Source: Vibrio caribbeanicus ATCC BAA-2122 (GTDB lineage: Bacteria > Pseudomonadota > Gammaproteobacteria > Enterobacterales > Vibrionaceae). Taken from it: a DNA stretch of 64,000 nt. Shown piece after piece: positions 17,982-26,804 of this stretch. Made by a program: the position numbers and the translations under genes. Position 1 is the stretch's first letter; each line of letters begins with the position of its first letter. The notes below the pieces were generated by a model that was not told the origin of the DNA, did not search any database, and was given only the letters and a program-made list of their open reading frames with translations. The stretch lies in the NCBI RefSeq assembly GCF_000165125.1, contig NZ_AEIU01000108.1:1-64000 (forward strand), given 5' to 3'.

Positions 17982-18140
17982 CAACTGAAGTATTTAGTTT
18001 TTATCTCATGAAGGACACATGAAATAGCAAGGAGTCGGGCTGAAACAAAGAGGAAATGAGGGAATTTTACCTAAGGAAGCCAAGCTTCCGCAAAATACCC
18101 AAATCGCGAACAAGCTATTGATTTTAAACATTAATATATA

Positions 18141-18156
18141 TGGCACTCATTTTGCT
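18141..18156 (+). promoter_or_regulatory. Sigma-54 promoter (-24/-12) of the fliD-lafU operon
   Basis: TGGCACTCATTTTGCT matches the RpoN consensus TGGCAC-N5-TTGC exactly, with GG and GC ten bases apart. It lies about 75 bases before fliD, predicting a start near 18166. It implies LafK/RpoN control of the cap-chaperone-motor operon, including lafS. Confidence 0.82.
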
Positions 18157-18230
18157 CAATAGATAAAAGAAACGAGTTTAGGCGGTGTGAGCCTCAATAT
18201 CACGCAGCCTCATTTTTAGGGAGTATGGAC

Positions 18231-19568
18231 ATGAGCTCAATCGACCCCGCAACAATGGCAAAGCAACTAGCGACCATTGAGACACAAAAGTTCCAGCAAA
18301 GATACAGCACTCAAAAGTCAGAGTATCAAGATAAATTGAGCGCTTTTGGTAAAATTGAGTCGGCACTTCGCGAATTTAGAACCTCGGTTAATGAGATGAA
18401 TAATTCCGATAGCGGCATCATCAAAAATACAGCATCCACGACTGAGGATGGTTTTTTTTCCGCCAGCGCCGACTCTAAAGCTCTGACGGGTAGTTATCAA
18501 ATATTTGTTGAACAAGTTGCTAGTGCTCACCAAGTATCCACCGGGATGCCAGACGACCTCGAAGCAACAACTCGAGTACCAACAACGGGGACTCTAAGTT
18601 TTACGGTTGATGGCGAAACTTTAGCTCTCGATCTTAGCAGCATCGACTCAGACGGTGATGGCGTCGTAACCATCGCTGACCTTAACTCAGCGATTAACAA
18701 TCACCCCGATAACCCGGGGGTCAACGCAACCCTAGTTCGCTCCAACGGCAAAACCCACTTTATGCTCGCTAGCGAAAAAACTGGCCTAAAAAATTCCATC
18801 AACGTCACTGCTTCAGGGACTGGAGAGGCTTGGTTTGAGAGTGCTTTTGCATCGCTTAAAGAAATCAGTCCAGCCAGAGATGCGGTGATTTGGCTCGGTG
18901 CTAAAAACACGGGTCTCAAGCTTACCGAAAGCAAAAATACCTTTAGCAACGCGATCGAAGGTGTAGATATTACGCTCAATAAAGCTCAGAAAAGTGGTGA
19001 TAGCGCCATTGGCATGGACATCAGTGCGGATAAATCAGGGACCAAAGAGCAATTGAATAAATTTGTCGAGGCTTATAACTCCCTAATGTCCAAAGTCAAT
19101 GAGTATTCCAAAGTTAAAGGTGAAGATAAAAAGCGTCCTATCTTAGCCAACGACCCCACGCTTAGAGGCATTGAGAGCCAACTTAAGTCTATTGTCAGAG
19201 GAAGTTTTTCAGGGCTGCGCCTTAATGAAATTGGTATCGAAATTGACCGAAATGGCAAAATGAAAATCGATGCTGATAAGCTCGAAAAAGCCCAATTAAA
19301 CAAAAGCAGTGCGTTAGAAAACCTCTTTAATGGTGACGACCAATTACTTGACTCAATTGATAAGGCCATTAGCCCTTACCTACAATTTTCCTCCGGACTG
19401 TTCAAATCAAGAAAAGACTCACTCCAAGAAAGCATCAGTCGAGTCGGAGACAAACAAGTGGCTCTGGATAGAAAGTACAAAATGTCCTACGACCGCTACA
19501 TAAAACAGTTTACTCAAATGAATACCCTCATGCGCCAAATGAATCAAACCATGTCGTTGTTTGGTTAG
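18231..19568 (+). CDS. fliD: Lateral flagellar filament cap FliD (LafB)
   Basis: 445 residues from ATG 18231 (MSSIDPATMAKQLATIE), which has AGGGAG at seven bases; an ATG six bases earlier is too close. The N- and C-terminal coiled coils (DRKYKMSYDRYIKQFTQMNTLMRQM) are FliD-like. FliD forms the pentameric cap that folds flagellin at the filament tip. First gene of the operon under the sigma-54 promoter at 18141. Confidence 0.93.
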   Translation: MSSIDPATMAKQLATIETQKFQQRYSTQKSEYQDKLSAFGKIESALREFRTSVNEMNNSDSGIIKNTASTTEDGFFSASADSKALTGSYQIFVEQVASAHQVSTGMPDDLEATTRVPTTGTLSFTVDGETLALDLSSIDSDGDGVVTIADLNSAINNHPDNPGVNATLVRSNGKTHFMLASEKTGLKNSINVTASGTGEAWFESAFASLKEISPARDAVIWLGAKNTGLKLTESKNTFSNAIEGVDITLNKAQKSGDSAIGMDISADKSGTKEQLNKFVEAYNSLMSKVNEYSKVKGEDKKRPILANDPTLRGIESQLKSIVRGSFSGLRLNEIGIEIDRNGKMKIDADKLEKAQLNKSSALENLFNGDDQLLDSIDKAISPYLQFSSGLFKSRKDSLQESISRVGDKQVALDRKYKMSYDRYIKQFTQMNTLMRQMNQTMSLFG

Positions 19569-19588
19569 TCAATGTAAGGAGACCTTGT

Positions 19589-19975
19589 ATGTTAATGGAT
19601 TCAGGTTATCAATCTTATCAGCAGGTTGATTTAGATGCTCAAGCCGCTTCGGCAAGCCCTCACCAGCTCGTGATTATGTTGATCGACGGTCTTCTCGATG
19701 AGCTCGAGCGTGTACGTGGCCACGTGACAGAAAAACGTTTAGCGGAAAAAGGCGCAGGCATAAATCGCTGCATGAATATCCTCGTCGGCCTTGACAGTGC
19801 CCTAGATATCGAGAGTGGCAGCGAAATTGCGGAAAACTTGCATCAATTGTATGACTTTTGTCAAGTGGAGCTCTATCGCGCCAGTATCAGCAACGACCTG
19901 GCTAAGTTAGCCAATGTTGAACAAGTCATGCACAACATTCGAGAAGGGTGGGTCAATTTTGGTCAGCACGTTTAA
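19589..19975 (+). CDS. fliS: Flagellin export chaperone FliS (LafC)
   Basis: 128 residues with the FliS pattern: QVDLDAQAASASPHQLVIMLIDGLLDELERVRGH, then helices ending in LYDFCQVELYRAS. It binds the disordered C-terminus of flagellin before export. Good ribosome site (AAGGAG). Its end overlaps the next gene. Confidence 0.92.
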   Translation: MLMDSGYQSYQQVDLDAQAASASPHQLVIMLIDGLLDELERVRGHVTEKRLAEKGAGINRCMNILVGLDSALDIESGSEIAENLHQLYDFCQVELYRASISNDLAKLANVEQVMHNIREGWVNFGQHV

Positions 19976-20273
19976 AGTTTCACCAGAGCGATTTCGTCAC
20001 CTCGCTCAGTTAATTCAGACCGCGACGAAAACTCAGGACTGGCTTGGGATTAAACGCTACGATTTACAGCTTCGTGACCTGCTTGAAACACATCAGGCCT
20101 ATCTAAGTGATCCCCGTCTTGCTCCTGCAATAAACGAAGCACGCTTGGCACATCAGCAGGCTGCTCGCCTACTCAATGAGGCGATCAGTGAAATGGAATC
20201 TGATATCAACATGATGGATTCCCAACATGAGCGAGCACAAGCATATCAGCTCGCAATGAGAGTGGACATCTAA
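19959..20273 (+). CDS. fliT: FliT-like flagellar chaperone (LafD)
   Basis: About 104 helical residues with a probable TTG start at 19959 (LVSTFKVSPERF), ten bases after AAGGG and inside the end of fliS; the frame opens back to 19914. Sequence identity to FliT is weak, so the call rests on position between fliS and fliK, size and helical character. FliT chaperones FliD. Confidence 0.65.
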   Translation: MVSTFKVSPERFRHLAQLIQTATKTQDWLGIKRYDLQLRDLLETHQAYLSDPRLAPAINEARLAHQQAARLLNEAISEMESDINMMDSQHERAQAYQLAMRVDI

Positions 20274-21281
20274 ATGAATAATACATCTCCAATACCCACT
20301 GGTTTTAAGCAAGGTTCACAACAAGGAAGCCAACCATCAACTATTCAAAAAACTTCGCTCAGTGGTGACACTAACATAATCGTTTCATTTCAATTGCAGG
20401 CTGAAGCAATTCACAATACATCAGACGAGAAGATAGAGTCTGCCGAGAAGGTAGATTCTGTCGAAACTCCATTTTATCAAGACAAATTGAGTGTACCACC
20501 AGAAGGCGAGCACAAGACCGGCTTTCACCACTCAGGAATACTCCAACAACAAAGCAATGAATTGGCGAGAAAAACACTCCATGAACAAAGTGGACAACTC
20601 GTTAGTTCTCGCCATGTACAAGACAGCAATGTAACGTCCAAAATGTCTAGAGCGTCCACTACGTCAGTGCATCATCCTCAAATTTTGAACGTAATGGAAT
20701 CAAGTACAAACATCAACATAGAGTCAAAACCTCTCGTTGCTAATCTGCACACTGCTCAGGCCTTTAACACTTCGCAAGCTGGAGAGGGACTCTCAAACAG
20801 TCTGCCCACTCACTCTGCTACCAATGTGAATAAAGCCCAAATATCAAGCGAGTGGGCGTCGGTTAAAGTCGATCCACAAGCAAGCAAGTGGGGCCAACAG
20901 ATGCTGCAAATTCTCCATGATCGAGTCTCTTTTCAGGCTCAACAAAATCTGCAAGAAGCGAAAATTCGCCTTGACCCTCCTGACCTTGGGAAATTGGATC
21001 TGATTGTTAGAGTCGAAGGTGATCGTCTCAATGTTCAACTTAATGCCAGCAGTATGGCAACACGAGAAGCACTAAACCAAGTGTCTGAACGACTGCGCGC
21101 AGAACTTCAAGATCAGAACTTTGTTCATGTTGATGTCAATGTAGGCACAGAGCGTGACCAACAATCTCATTCAGATCAGCCTAGCAACGAAGACTCTCTT
21201 CATATTCATGCTGCTCATCCGAAATTGAGCGAACACAGTGACCAATCTCAATCTGACCATTGGCTTAATACTCACGCATAA
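20274..21281 (+). CDS. fliK: Lateral hook-length control protein FliK (LafE)
   Basis: 335 residues. The first two thirds are low-complexity, rich in Ser, Gln, Thr and His, as in FliK rulers. The C-terminal domain (EAKIRLDPPDLGKLDLIVRVEGDRLNVQLNASSMATREALNQVSERLRAELQ) is the switch domain that contacts FlhB. The start codon follows directly on the lafD stop. Confidence 0.92.
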   Translation: MNNTSPIPTGFKQGSQQGSQPSTIQKTSLSGDTNIIVSFQLQAEAIHNTSDEKIESAEKVDSVETPFYQDKLSVPPEGEHKTGFHHSGILQQQSNELARKTLHEQSGQLVSSRHVQDSNVTSKMSRASTTSVHHPQILNVMESSTNINIESKPLVANLHTAQAFNTSQAGEGLSNSLPTHSATNVNKAQISSEWASVKVDPQASKWGQQMLQILHDRVSFQAQQNLQEAKIRLDPPDLGKLDLIVRVEGDRLNVQLNASSMATREALNQVSERLRAELQDQNFVHVDVNVGTERDQQSHSDQPSNEDSLHIHAAHPKLSEHSDQSQSDHWLNTHA

Positions 21282-21299
21282 CCCACTAGGAACTCTGTC

Positions 21300-21791
21300 A
21301 TGACAAAAAAACAAATGATCGTTCTCTTCGCGCTTATGGTCTTTACCAGTTTTATCGTTTCGGCGGCAACGATTATTGGAAGCTTATGGTATTTAAAACA
21401 TACTTCCCAAGACACGAGCGACTTTTGGTCGCAAAGTCACTTATCTTTCCTATCTCAAGAAAAAACCACCGACATACCGCCCACTTTTCATGAGCTAGAT
21501 AAAGTGGTACTCAGTGTTAAAGGTAAAAGGCAGACTCACTTTGTTATGTTAGAGATCGCCATCGAAACCCGCCGACCGGAGCGAATCCAAAGCATTGACA
21601 ATTACATGCCTGTTGTACGCAATGCACTTCTTAAACTATTCAGCGACAAAACTTATGACGACCTGCGCCAAGATGGTTCGGTCGATCTGCTGCAAAACCA
21701 AGTCAAACAAACCGTGTTGTTAGCCTTTGAAAATACCGACTTGGTTGAAGGAATCGACGATGTGCTTCTCACTAAATATGTTGTGCAATGA
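21300..21791 (+). CDS. fliL: Lateral flagellar FliL (LafF)
   Basis: 163 residues with one membrane helix near the N-terminus and a periplasmic stomatin-like FliL domain (VVLSVKGKRQTHFVMLEIAIETRRPERIQSIDNYMPVVRNALL). FliL rings encircle and stabilise stators, supporting torque under load. Its stop overlaps the ribosome site of lafS. Confidence 0.88.
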   Translation: MTKKQMIVLFALMVFTSFIVSAATIIGSLWYLKHTSQDTSDFWSQSHLSFLSQEKTTDIPPTFHELDKVVLSVKGKRQTHFVMLEIAIETRRPERIQSIDNYMPVVRNALLKLFSDKTYDDLRQDGSVDLLQNQVKQTVLLAFENTDLVEGIDDVLLTKYVVQ

Positions 21792-21801
21792 GGAGGTGCC
21801 T

Positions 21802-22530
21802 GTGTTAGATGCAAATATAGAGCACAATTATGGCCTAGATGATGAAATAATGGCCAACCCGACGCCGATTGATGAAACTGAGTTACTCAATCTTCACCAA
21901 ATCCTGGTCAAACGAATCGTCAACCAATTGAAGGTACATGCCTCTTCGCATTGTAGTATTGAGGACATGCAGCAAATCGGGCTAATTGGATTATTAGAAG
22001 CTGGGCGACGTTATGGTGACATCCAGGATCCTAATTTTCCTGCCTTTGCCGTTTGCCGAATTCGTGGGGCGATTCTTGATGAACTGCGCCGTCTAGACTG
22101 GCGTTCTCGCAAAACTCGCCAAGCGGCTCATGAGCTCAATGATGTCACTCGAGACTTAATGCGCACACTCGGCCGTCAGCCAAACGATAACGAAATCATC
22201 GCTGCACTCGGTACCGATGAGAAAGATTATATCGCTCGGCAAAATGCCACTTTAGCGGGAGAAATGCAAAGCCTAGATCAATTGCTTGAACATGGTGGAG
22301 AAGGTCACATTGATGGTAATTATGAAGGCATGAGTCATGAACAAACTCGCCGTACCCTCGAAAAAGCACTGACCAAACTTGCTAAGCGAGAGCAACTTAT
22401 TATGACGTTGTTCTATCAACACGAACTCAATCTTCACGAGATTGCTCTGGTACTGAATTTAACCCCCCCTCGAATTTGTCAGCTGCATAAAAAAGCGTTA
22501 GAGCAGCTCAATCGCTATCTATCTTCTTAG
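21802..22530 (+). CDS. lafS: LafS, sigma-28 factor for lateral flagellar late genes
   Basis: 242 residues from GTG 21802, five bases after AGGAGG; the longer frame to 21727 would lie inside fliL. Region 2 (DMQQIGLIGLLEAGRRY, FPAFAVCRIRGAILDELRRLDW) and region 4 (LNLHEIALVLNLTPPRICQLHKKALEQL) are typical of FliA. It should drive lafA and possibly the motor genes; FlgM at 35866 is its likely anti-sigma factor. Confidence 0.94.
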   Translation: MLDANIEHNYGLDDEIMANPTPIDETELLNLHQILVKRIVNQLKVHASSHCSIEDMQQIGLIGLLEAGRRYGDIQDPNFPAFAVCRIRGAILDELRRLDWRSRKTRQAAHELNDVTRDLMRTLGRQPNDNEIIAALGTDEKDYIARQNATLAGEMQSLDQLLEHGGEGHIDGNYEGMSHEQTRRTLEKALTKLAKREQLIMTLFYQHELNLHEIALVLNLTPPRICQLHKKALEQLNRYLSS

Positions 22531-22539
22531 GAGTCTCAA

Positions 22540-23397
22540 ATGCAAAAGTTTTTTGGTGCTATTACTGTTCTAATTTGTGTTTTTGGCGGCTACATGTGGG
22601 CTGGCGGGAATTTGACCGCGATTTGGCAGCCCGCTGAATTTTTGATCATTATCGGCGCGGCGATTGGTTCATTGATCATTGGTAATCCGCCACAAGTTCT
22701 CAAAGAAATGCGCCGCCAAATTACATTGACGATTTCTGGTGCAAAGCAAGAAAAAGAGTACTGCATGGAACTCATGGCACTGTTACAAGTGTTACTTGAA
22801 ACGGTGCGAAGTGGTGGCTTTAAATCCTTGGATAAACATATAGAAGCCCCTGATGAAAGCCCAATATTTAGCCGTTATCCCCTTATCGCTAAGGATTTTC
22901 GCTTAGTGTCATTCATCACAGATAATTTCCGTTTAATGGCAATGGGACAAATGTCGCCTCATGAACTCGAGGGATTGCTCGAGCAAGAAATTGATGCCAT
23001 CCAAACTAACTTACTGCTTCCCTCAAAATCGATGCAGCGAACTGCAGAAGCTTTACCCGGTTTTGGTATTCTTGCGGCAGTGGGCGGCATTATCATCACT
23101 ATGTCTGCCATTGATGGTTCGATTGCGATGATAGGTTATCACGTTGCCGCTGCGTTAGTGGGCACTTTTATTGGTATTTTTGGCTGTTATTGCTGCCTTG
23201 ATCCCTTGAGTAATGCCATGGCACAGCGTGTAAAAAGAGATATGTCAGCCTTCGAGTGTGTCAGAGCAACTTTAGTTGCTTATGTGGCGAAAAAGCCAAC
23301 ATTACTCGCCATCGATGCTGGACGAAAACACATTCAACTTGATATCAAACCCACGTTCAACCAAATGGAGCAATGGTTGGCCGAGCAGGAGGGATAA
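22540..23397 (+). CDS. lafT: LafT, proton-type stator protein MotA
   Basis: 285 residues, four membrane helices and the large cytoplasmic loop that interacts with FliG; motifs [17 protein letters not shown] and [17 protein letters not shown] match MotA. It pairs with LafU. The stop (TAA) overlaps the lafU ATG (TAATG). Confidence 0.95.
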   Translation: MQKFFGAITVLICVFGGYMWAGGNLTAIWQPAEFLIIIGAAIGSLIIGNPPQVLKEMRRQITLTISGAKQEKEYCMELMALLQVLLETVRSGGFKSLDKHIEAPDESPIFSRYPLIAKDFRLVSFITDNFRLMAMGQMSPHELEGLLEQEIDAIQTNLLLPSKSMQRTAEALPGFGILAAVGGIIITMSAIDGSIAMIGYHVAAALVGTFIGIFGCYCCLDPLSNAMAQRVKRDMSAFECVRATLVAYVAKKPTLLAIDAGRKHIQLDIKPTFNQMEQWLAEQEG

Positions 23398-24392
23398 TGC
23401 AAAGACAAGAGTCTGTTGTATTCAAAAGAAGCAAATCTGAAGATCACGATGTTGTTCATGGCGGTGCTTGGAAAGTCGCTTTTGCAGACTTTATGATTGC
23501 CCTTATGGCATTGTTTCTCGTGCTTTGGATCATGCAGGTGGTTGATCGTGAGGAACGCAAAGCCATCATGGCGCATCTGCACAGCGCGAGCGTGTTTGAA
23601 AAAAGCTATGGTAACCCTTTTGATACTTCACAAAGTATTTCGCCTATCGATCTTGCCTCAGAGTCGTCGGTCCCGAGCCGCCATGATTTAACTCATACAG
23701 TGAACTCATTTTTCGATGGTGATGGTGATGGCCCAGAAACAGACTCTCTTATTCCTGGTAACTTCGACACCCAAGAACGCCTTGCTGCACTTGCCAAAGT
23801 GATTGAGGAAGCAACCAAGCAGAATGGTGCTCAAGGCAATGTCAACATCACAGTGACTCCTCAAGGACTGCGAGTAGTCTTGCAAGATGATGAAAAACAG
23901 ACCATGTTTAGCCGTGGTGGCTCTAAATTGACCCCGTTTTTTGAAGACTTATTGGTCGCCATTGCTCCAATCTTCGAAAAGGTTGCCAATCCCATTATTA
24001 TTAGCGGTCACACCGACTCAATTCGCTACAAGAGTCGATTTAATATCAAGTCTAACTGGGAACTTTCCACCTCTCGCGCCAACGCGGCAAGATATACCCT
24101 TGTCCAAGCCGGAATGCCTAGTGAGCGAGTGCTACAAGTAACCGGTATGTCCGATCGCGCCTTACTGAATCCACAAGCACCTAAATCAAGTGAAAACCGC
24201 CGAATTGAACTGTTTGTATTAACCACACCTGCTGCACTCGTTCTTGAGAACCTTTTTGGTAATGGCGCAGAGAGTGAGTTGAGCAAAGCACAAAAAAAAG
24301 CCGATTTTAATCAACCTGTCATTCGGCAAGAAAGCATTAATTACCAAGAAAACCTACGCACTCAAAGTGCTCAAAATCAACAAGATCTTTAA
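23397..24392 (+). CDS. lafU: LafU, proton-type stator protein MotB
   Basis: 331 residues from ATG 23397. One membrane helix carries the essential proton-binding Asp31 ([18 protein letters not shown]). The C-terminal OmpA-like domain ([36 protein letters not shown]) anchors the stator to peptidoglycan. With LafT it powers the lateral motor by proton flow. Confidence 0.95.
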   Translation: MQRQESVVFKRSKSEDHDVVHGGAWKVAFADFMIALMALFLVLWIMQVVDREERKAIMAHLHSASVFEKSYGNPFDTSQSISPIDLASESSVPSRHDLTHTVNSFFDGDGDGPETDSLIPGNFDTQERLAALAKVIEEATKQNGAQGNVNITVTPQGLRVVLQDDEKQTMFSRGGSKLTPFFEDLLVAIAPIFEKVANPIIISGHTDSIRYKSRFNIKSNWELSTSRANAARYTLVQAGMPSERVLQVTGMSDRALLNPQAPKSSENRRIELFVLTTPAALVLENLFGNGAESELSKAQKKADFNQPVIRQESINYQENLRTQSAQNQQDL

Positions 24393-24400
24393 CCCAACGT

Positions 24401-24434
24401 CCGGCACAGAATAAGTTCTGCTTTTCTGTGTCGG
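24401..24434 (+). terminator. Long hairpin after lafU
   Basis: CCGGCACAGAA (24401-24411) pairs with TTCTGTGTCGG (24424-24434), eleven base pairs with one G-T, loop of twelve. It begins eight bases after the lafU stop. There is no T-run; the next frame starts 18 bases later, so it might also act as an attenuator. Confidence 0.6.
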
Positions 24435-24452
24435 GGACTAAAAAATGAACCT

Positions 24453-24734
24453 ATGTCTCGACCTATGCTTGCCAAACGCGATAGTCTGCGAAAGTGTTTT
24501 CTGTGGCTTATCGTCATCGACTACTTGCTGCTGTTTTTGTTCCTGAGCCAACTTTATTCGTTGTCACTCAATGCAGGAACAGGGATCAGTATCCTCCTCC
24601 TTGTCTACAATATGCTATTGACTTTTTTGTGCTTTGAACGCACTTGTAAGCAAGAAGCGCATATCATCTACCCCACCATCTCAGCCACCCTACTTGCGTT
24701 TATTTTCTTCTTATATTTTTTCTTTCTTATCTAG
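24453..24734 (+). CDS. Small three-helix membrane protein of unknown function
   Basis: 93 residues with about three hydrophobic helices (CFLWLIVIDYLLLFLFLSQLY; ISILLLVYNMLLTFLCF; ISATLLAFIFFLYFFFLI) and a short basic N-terminus. I do not recognise the family. Ribosome site is poor (GGGGA 16 bases away; ATG at 24465 is another candidate). It sits behind the motor genes, past a hairpin, and could be a motor accessory or an unrelated gene. Confidence 0.5.
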   Translation: MSRPMLAKRDSLRKCFLWLIVIDYLLLFLFLSQLYSLSLNAGTGISILLLVYNMLLTFLCFERTCKQEAHIIYPTISATLLAFIFFLYFFFLI

Positions 24735-24796
24735 TTTATGACTCAAAGCCTAGTCGCAGCACTGATGTTGAGGGGGAATAATACGGTGGAATGGGG

Positions 24797-24825
24797 AAAA
24801 TACACACTGAGTCGTGTGTATTTTT
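24797..24825. terminator. Bidirectional terminator between the laf and flg blocks
   Basis: AAAATACACAC (24797-24807), loop of six, GTGTGTATTTT (24814-24824), followed by T on one side and preceded by A on the other. It serves the rightward laf operon and the leftward flg operon that converge here. Confidence 0.85.
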
Positions 24826-24836
24826 AAAAGAGAAAA

Positions 24837-25874
24837 TTAAGATTTGAGCAAAGCAACCACGCTGTGACGCCTCACACTAGCCTGGGCATTTAAGGCTTGA
24901 AATGCAGTCGAGAAAGACGGCGTTTTAGGATTGACTTTAGCGAGGCGTGTTGCCAGTTCTTCGCTAGAAAGTGATGTTTGAGGAAGATAGGTTTGACTAA
25001 TGGATTGCTGAAGCTTAACTGATGTCTCGTGAGTATGTTCTATCCCTTCTTGAGCAGCACGGATAAACTGATTTACTTTCACCAAGCTGCGTCTTATCGA
25101 CTCTCTTGAATGCGTTTCTATCTGCCAATCAAGGACACCTTCAGGCTCAGGTTTTAATTTCACACTGTTTGCTTGGCCGGCAGGAAAGCGATGACCTTGT
25201 CCTGAAACACGCACCTTTTGCTGCATTTGTTGATAAATCGACTCAGAGACTTGAAATAACACAGTGCCGTCTTTTGCTAATGAAGCCCGAAGTCCCATTG
25301 GTATCAGGCTGCGGTCGAGGGCATCGACGACATCTCGCCCACTCGATAGACCATCAAAATTGACCATGACGGAATGGCCATGAGGAAAATCAAGCTTTAT
25401 TTCCTCAGCCTTTTCGCTAAGACGCTGAACATTCAGTCCTGGGATAGAAAAGCGCCGTGTTTGTGCGCCACTGAGATTCAATTGCAATTGATGATCAACG
25501 ACTCGCACACCATCAAATTGCGCGGTATCAATGATACTTTTTATCTTCTTTTGGCTGGCAGATAGTTTGTTATCGAGACTGGGTTTATCTGCGACCCCGA
25601 GCTGCATCGCGCGAGCGAGCTGTTGCTTAATGTTCGATAATTCCGTGCCGACTTGCCGCAACGACTGCTCAGCTATCTGAGCCTGCGTCACCTGATTTTG
25701 TCCCTCAGCTAACCATAAGTTAGGCAATCGCACTTGATTGGTGGTGGTACCTTGAGATGGTTTCGAACCAAACCCTGTTTTATTCTCTGCGGCGTTTGAT
25801 GGGATAATCGACGTCCGCTCTGAATTTGAAAAGTGGACACTTGGAGAGCGTACCTCTACTGTGCTCATTGCCAT
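24837..25874 (-). CDS. Flagellin-like protein downstream of flgL
   Basis: 345 residues. Residues about 55-135 follow the flagellin D1 helix pattern (QAQIAEQSLRQVGTELSNIKQQLARA, then ASQKKIKSIIDTAQFDGVRVVD, like flagellin's LL..I...T.FNG..LL), and the end (FQALNAQASVRRHSVVALLKS) resembles a flagellin C-terminus. The canonical N-terminal D0 helix is replaced by a Ser/Thr/Asn-rich stretch. It lies 18 bases after flgL in the same operon with GAGGG before the ATG. It may be a hook-filament junction or minor axial protein; this is inference from fold resemblance and position. Confidence 0.65.
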   Translation of the reverse strand: MAMSTVEVRSPSVHFSNSERTSIIPSNAAENKTGFGSKPSQGTTTNQVRLPNLWLAEGQNQVTQAQIAEQSLRQVGTELSNIKQQLARAMQLGVADKPSLDNKLSASQKKIKSIIDTAQFDGVRVVDHQLQLNLSGAQTRRFSIPGLNVQRLSEKAEEIKLDFPHGHSVMVNFDGLSSGRDVVDALDRSLIPMGLRASLAKDGTVLFQVSESIYQQMQQKVRVSGQGHRFPAGQANSVKLKPEPEGVLDWQIETHSRESIRRSLVKVNQFIRAAQEGIEHTHETSVKLQQSISQTYLPQTSLSSEELATRLAKVNPKTPSFSTAFQALNAQASVRRHSVVALLKS

Positions 25875-25892
25875 GGCTTAACCCTCTGCAGA

Positions 25893-26789
25893 TTACAATC
25901 TATCGAATAAACTCAGGCTATCAATTTTGGTGTAACTGGCCTGTGTTGCTTGTAGTGCTGACATGTAACGGCTCAGCCTTACTGAGGCTTCCCCGTAATC
26001 GAGTGCCGACAAATCCCCATCAATTTTATCAACGAATAATTTGGTATCCACATGCGCCCCATTCAACAAATCAAGGTTATTATGTCGTCCACCAATTTCG
26101 GTTAATGCAGCAAGTACATTGTCTGACGTCGCTTCGATAGAGTCGAGCGTCGAGTCAACCGTCGCCCGAAATGCCGCGCTGGGATTGCGAAACTCAGCAA
26201 TGAGTGTATCCAGTTGATTAAGCAAATCATTGCCCCCCAAATCAAGCAACTCTTTGGCCGTCACGTTGGATTCCATTGATACCCCTTTTGCGACTGTCAC
26301 AAGACGTTTATCGTTATTGCCTTCGAGGGTAAACGTGCCGCTCACATTACTAATTGAGACTGAGTCAGTTTTCGTTCCAGAAAACAAGTAACGCCCTCCT
26401 TCATCTTGGGCATTAAGTGACGACACCACTGAATCACGTAAACTCTCTATTTCGATAATAATTGCAGCTCGGTCTCCATCAGTAAGTGTGCCGTTTGCGC
26501 CCCAAAGCACCTTATCATTAAGGTTTTGCAGAGAATCGTTGACTGAGTCTAAGTGCACTTCTTGATTGGAGAGTGCGGTTTTTACATTGGCAATATTCGA
26601 TTTGTATTGAGCTAATGCCGCGCTTTCTCTACCAAGATTAAGCAATTGAATCGATGCCATAGGGTCATCCGACAGCTTGGTTAAACGCTCACCGGTCGAC
26701 ATTTGCTGCATCGCCTTCGCCAACCCGGCATTATTAACTTGCAGACTTCTCAGCATCATTTGACTAAACTGGCTATCACTGACTCGCAT
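25893..26789 (-). CDS. flgL: Lateral hook-filament junction protein FlgL
   Basis: 298 residues with flagellin-like ends: MRVSDSQFSQMMLRSLQVNNAGLAKAMQQMSTGERLTKLSDDP at the start and a matching C-terminal helix (YGEASVRLSRYMSALQATQASYTKIDSLSLFDRL). FlgL is HAP3, linking FlgK to the filament. 15 bases after flgK. Confidence 0.93.
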   Translation of the reverse strand: MRVSDSQFSQMMLRSLQVNNAGLAKAMQQMSTGERLTKLSDDPMASIQLLNLGRESAALAQYKSNIANVKTALSNQEVHLDSVNDSLQNLNDKVLWGANGTLTDGDRAAIIIEIESLRDSVVSSLNAQDEGGRYLFSGTKTDSVSISNVSGTFTLEGNNDKRLVTVAKGVSMESNVTAKELLDLGGNDLLNQLDTLIAEFRNPSAAFRATVDSTLDSIEATSDNVLAALTEIGGRHNNLDLLNGAHVDTKLFVDKIDGDLSALDYGEASVRLSRYMSALQATQASYTKIDSLSLFDRL

Positions 26790-26804
26790 GGTATTTCCTT
26801 ATGG

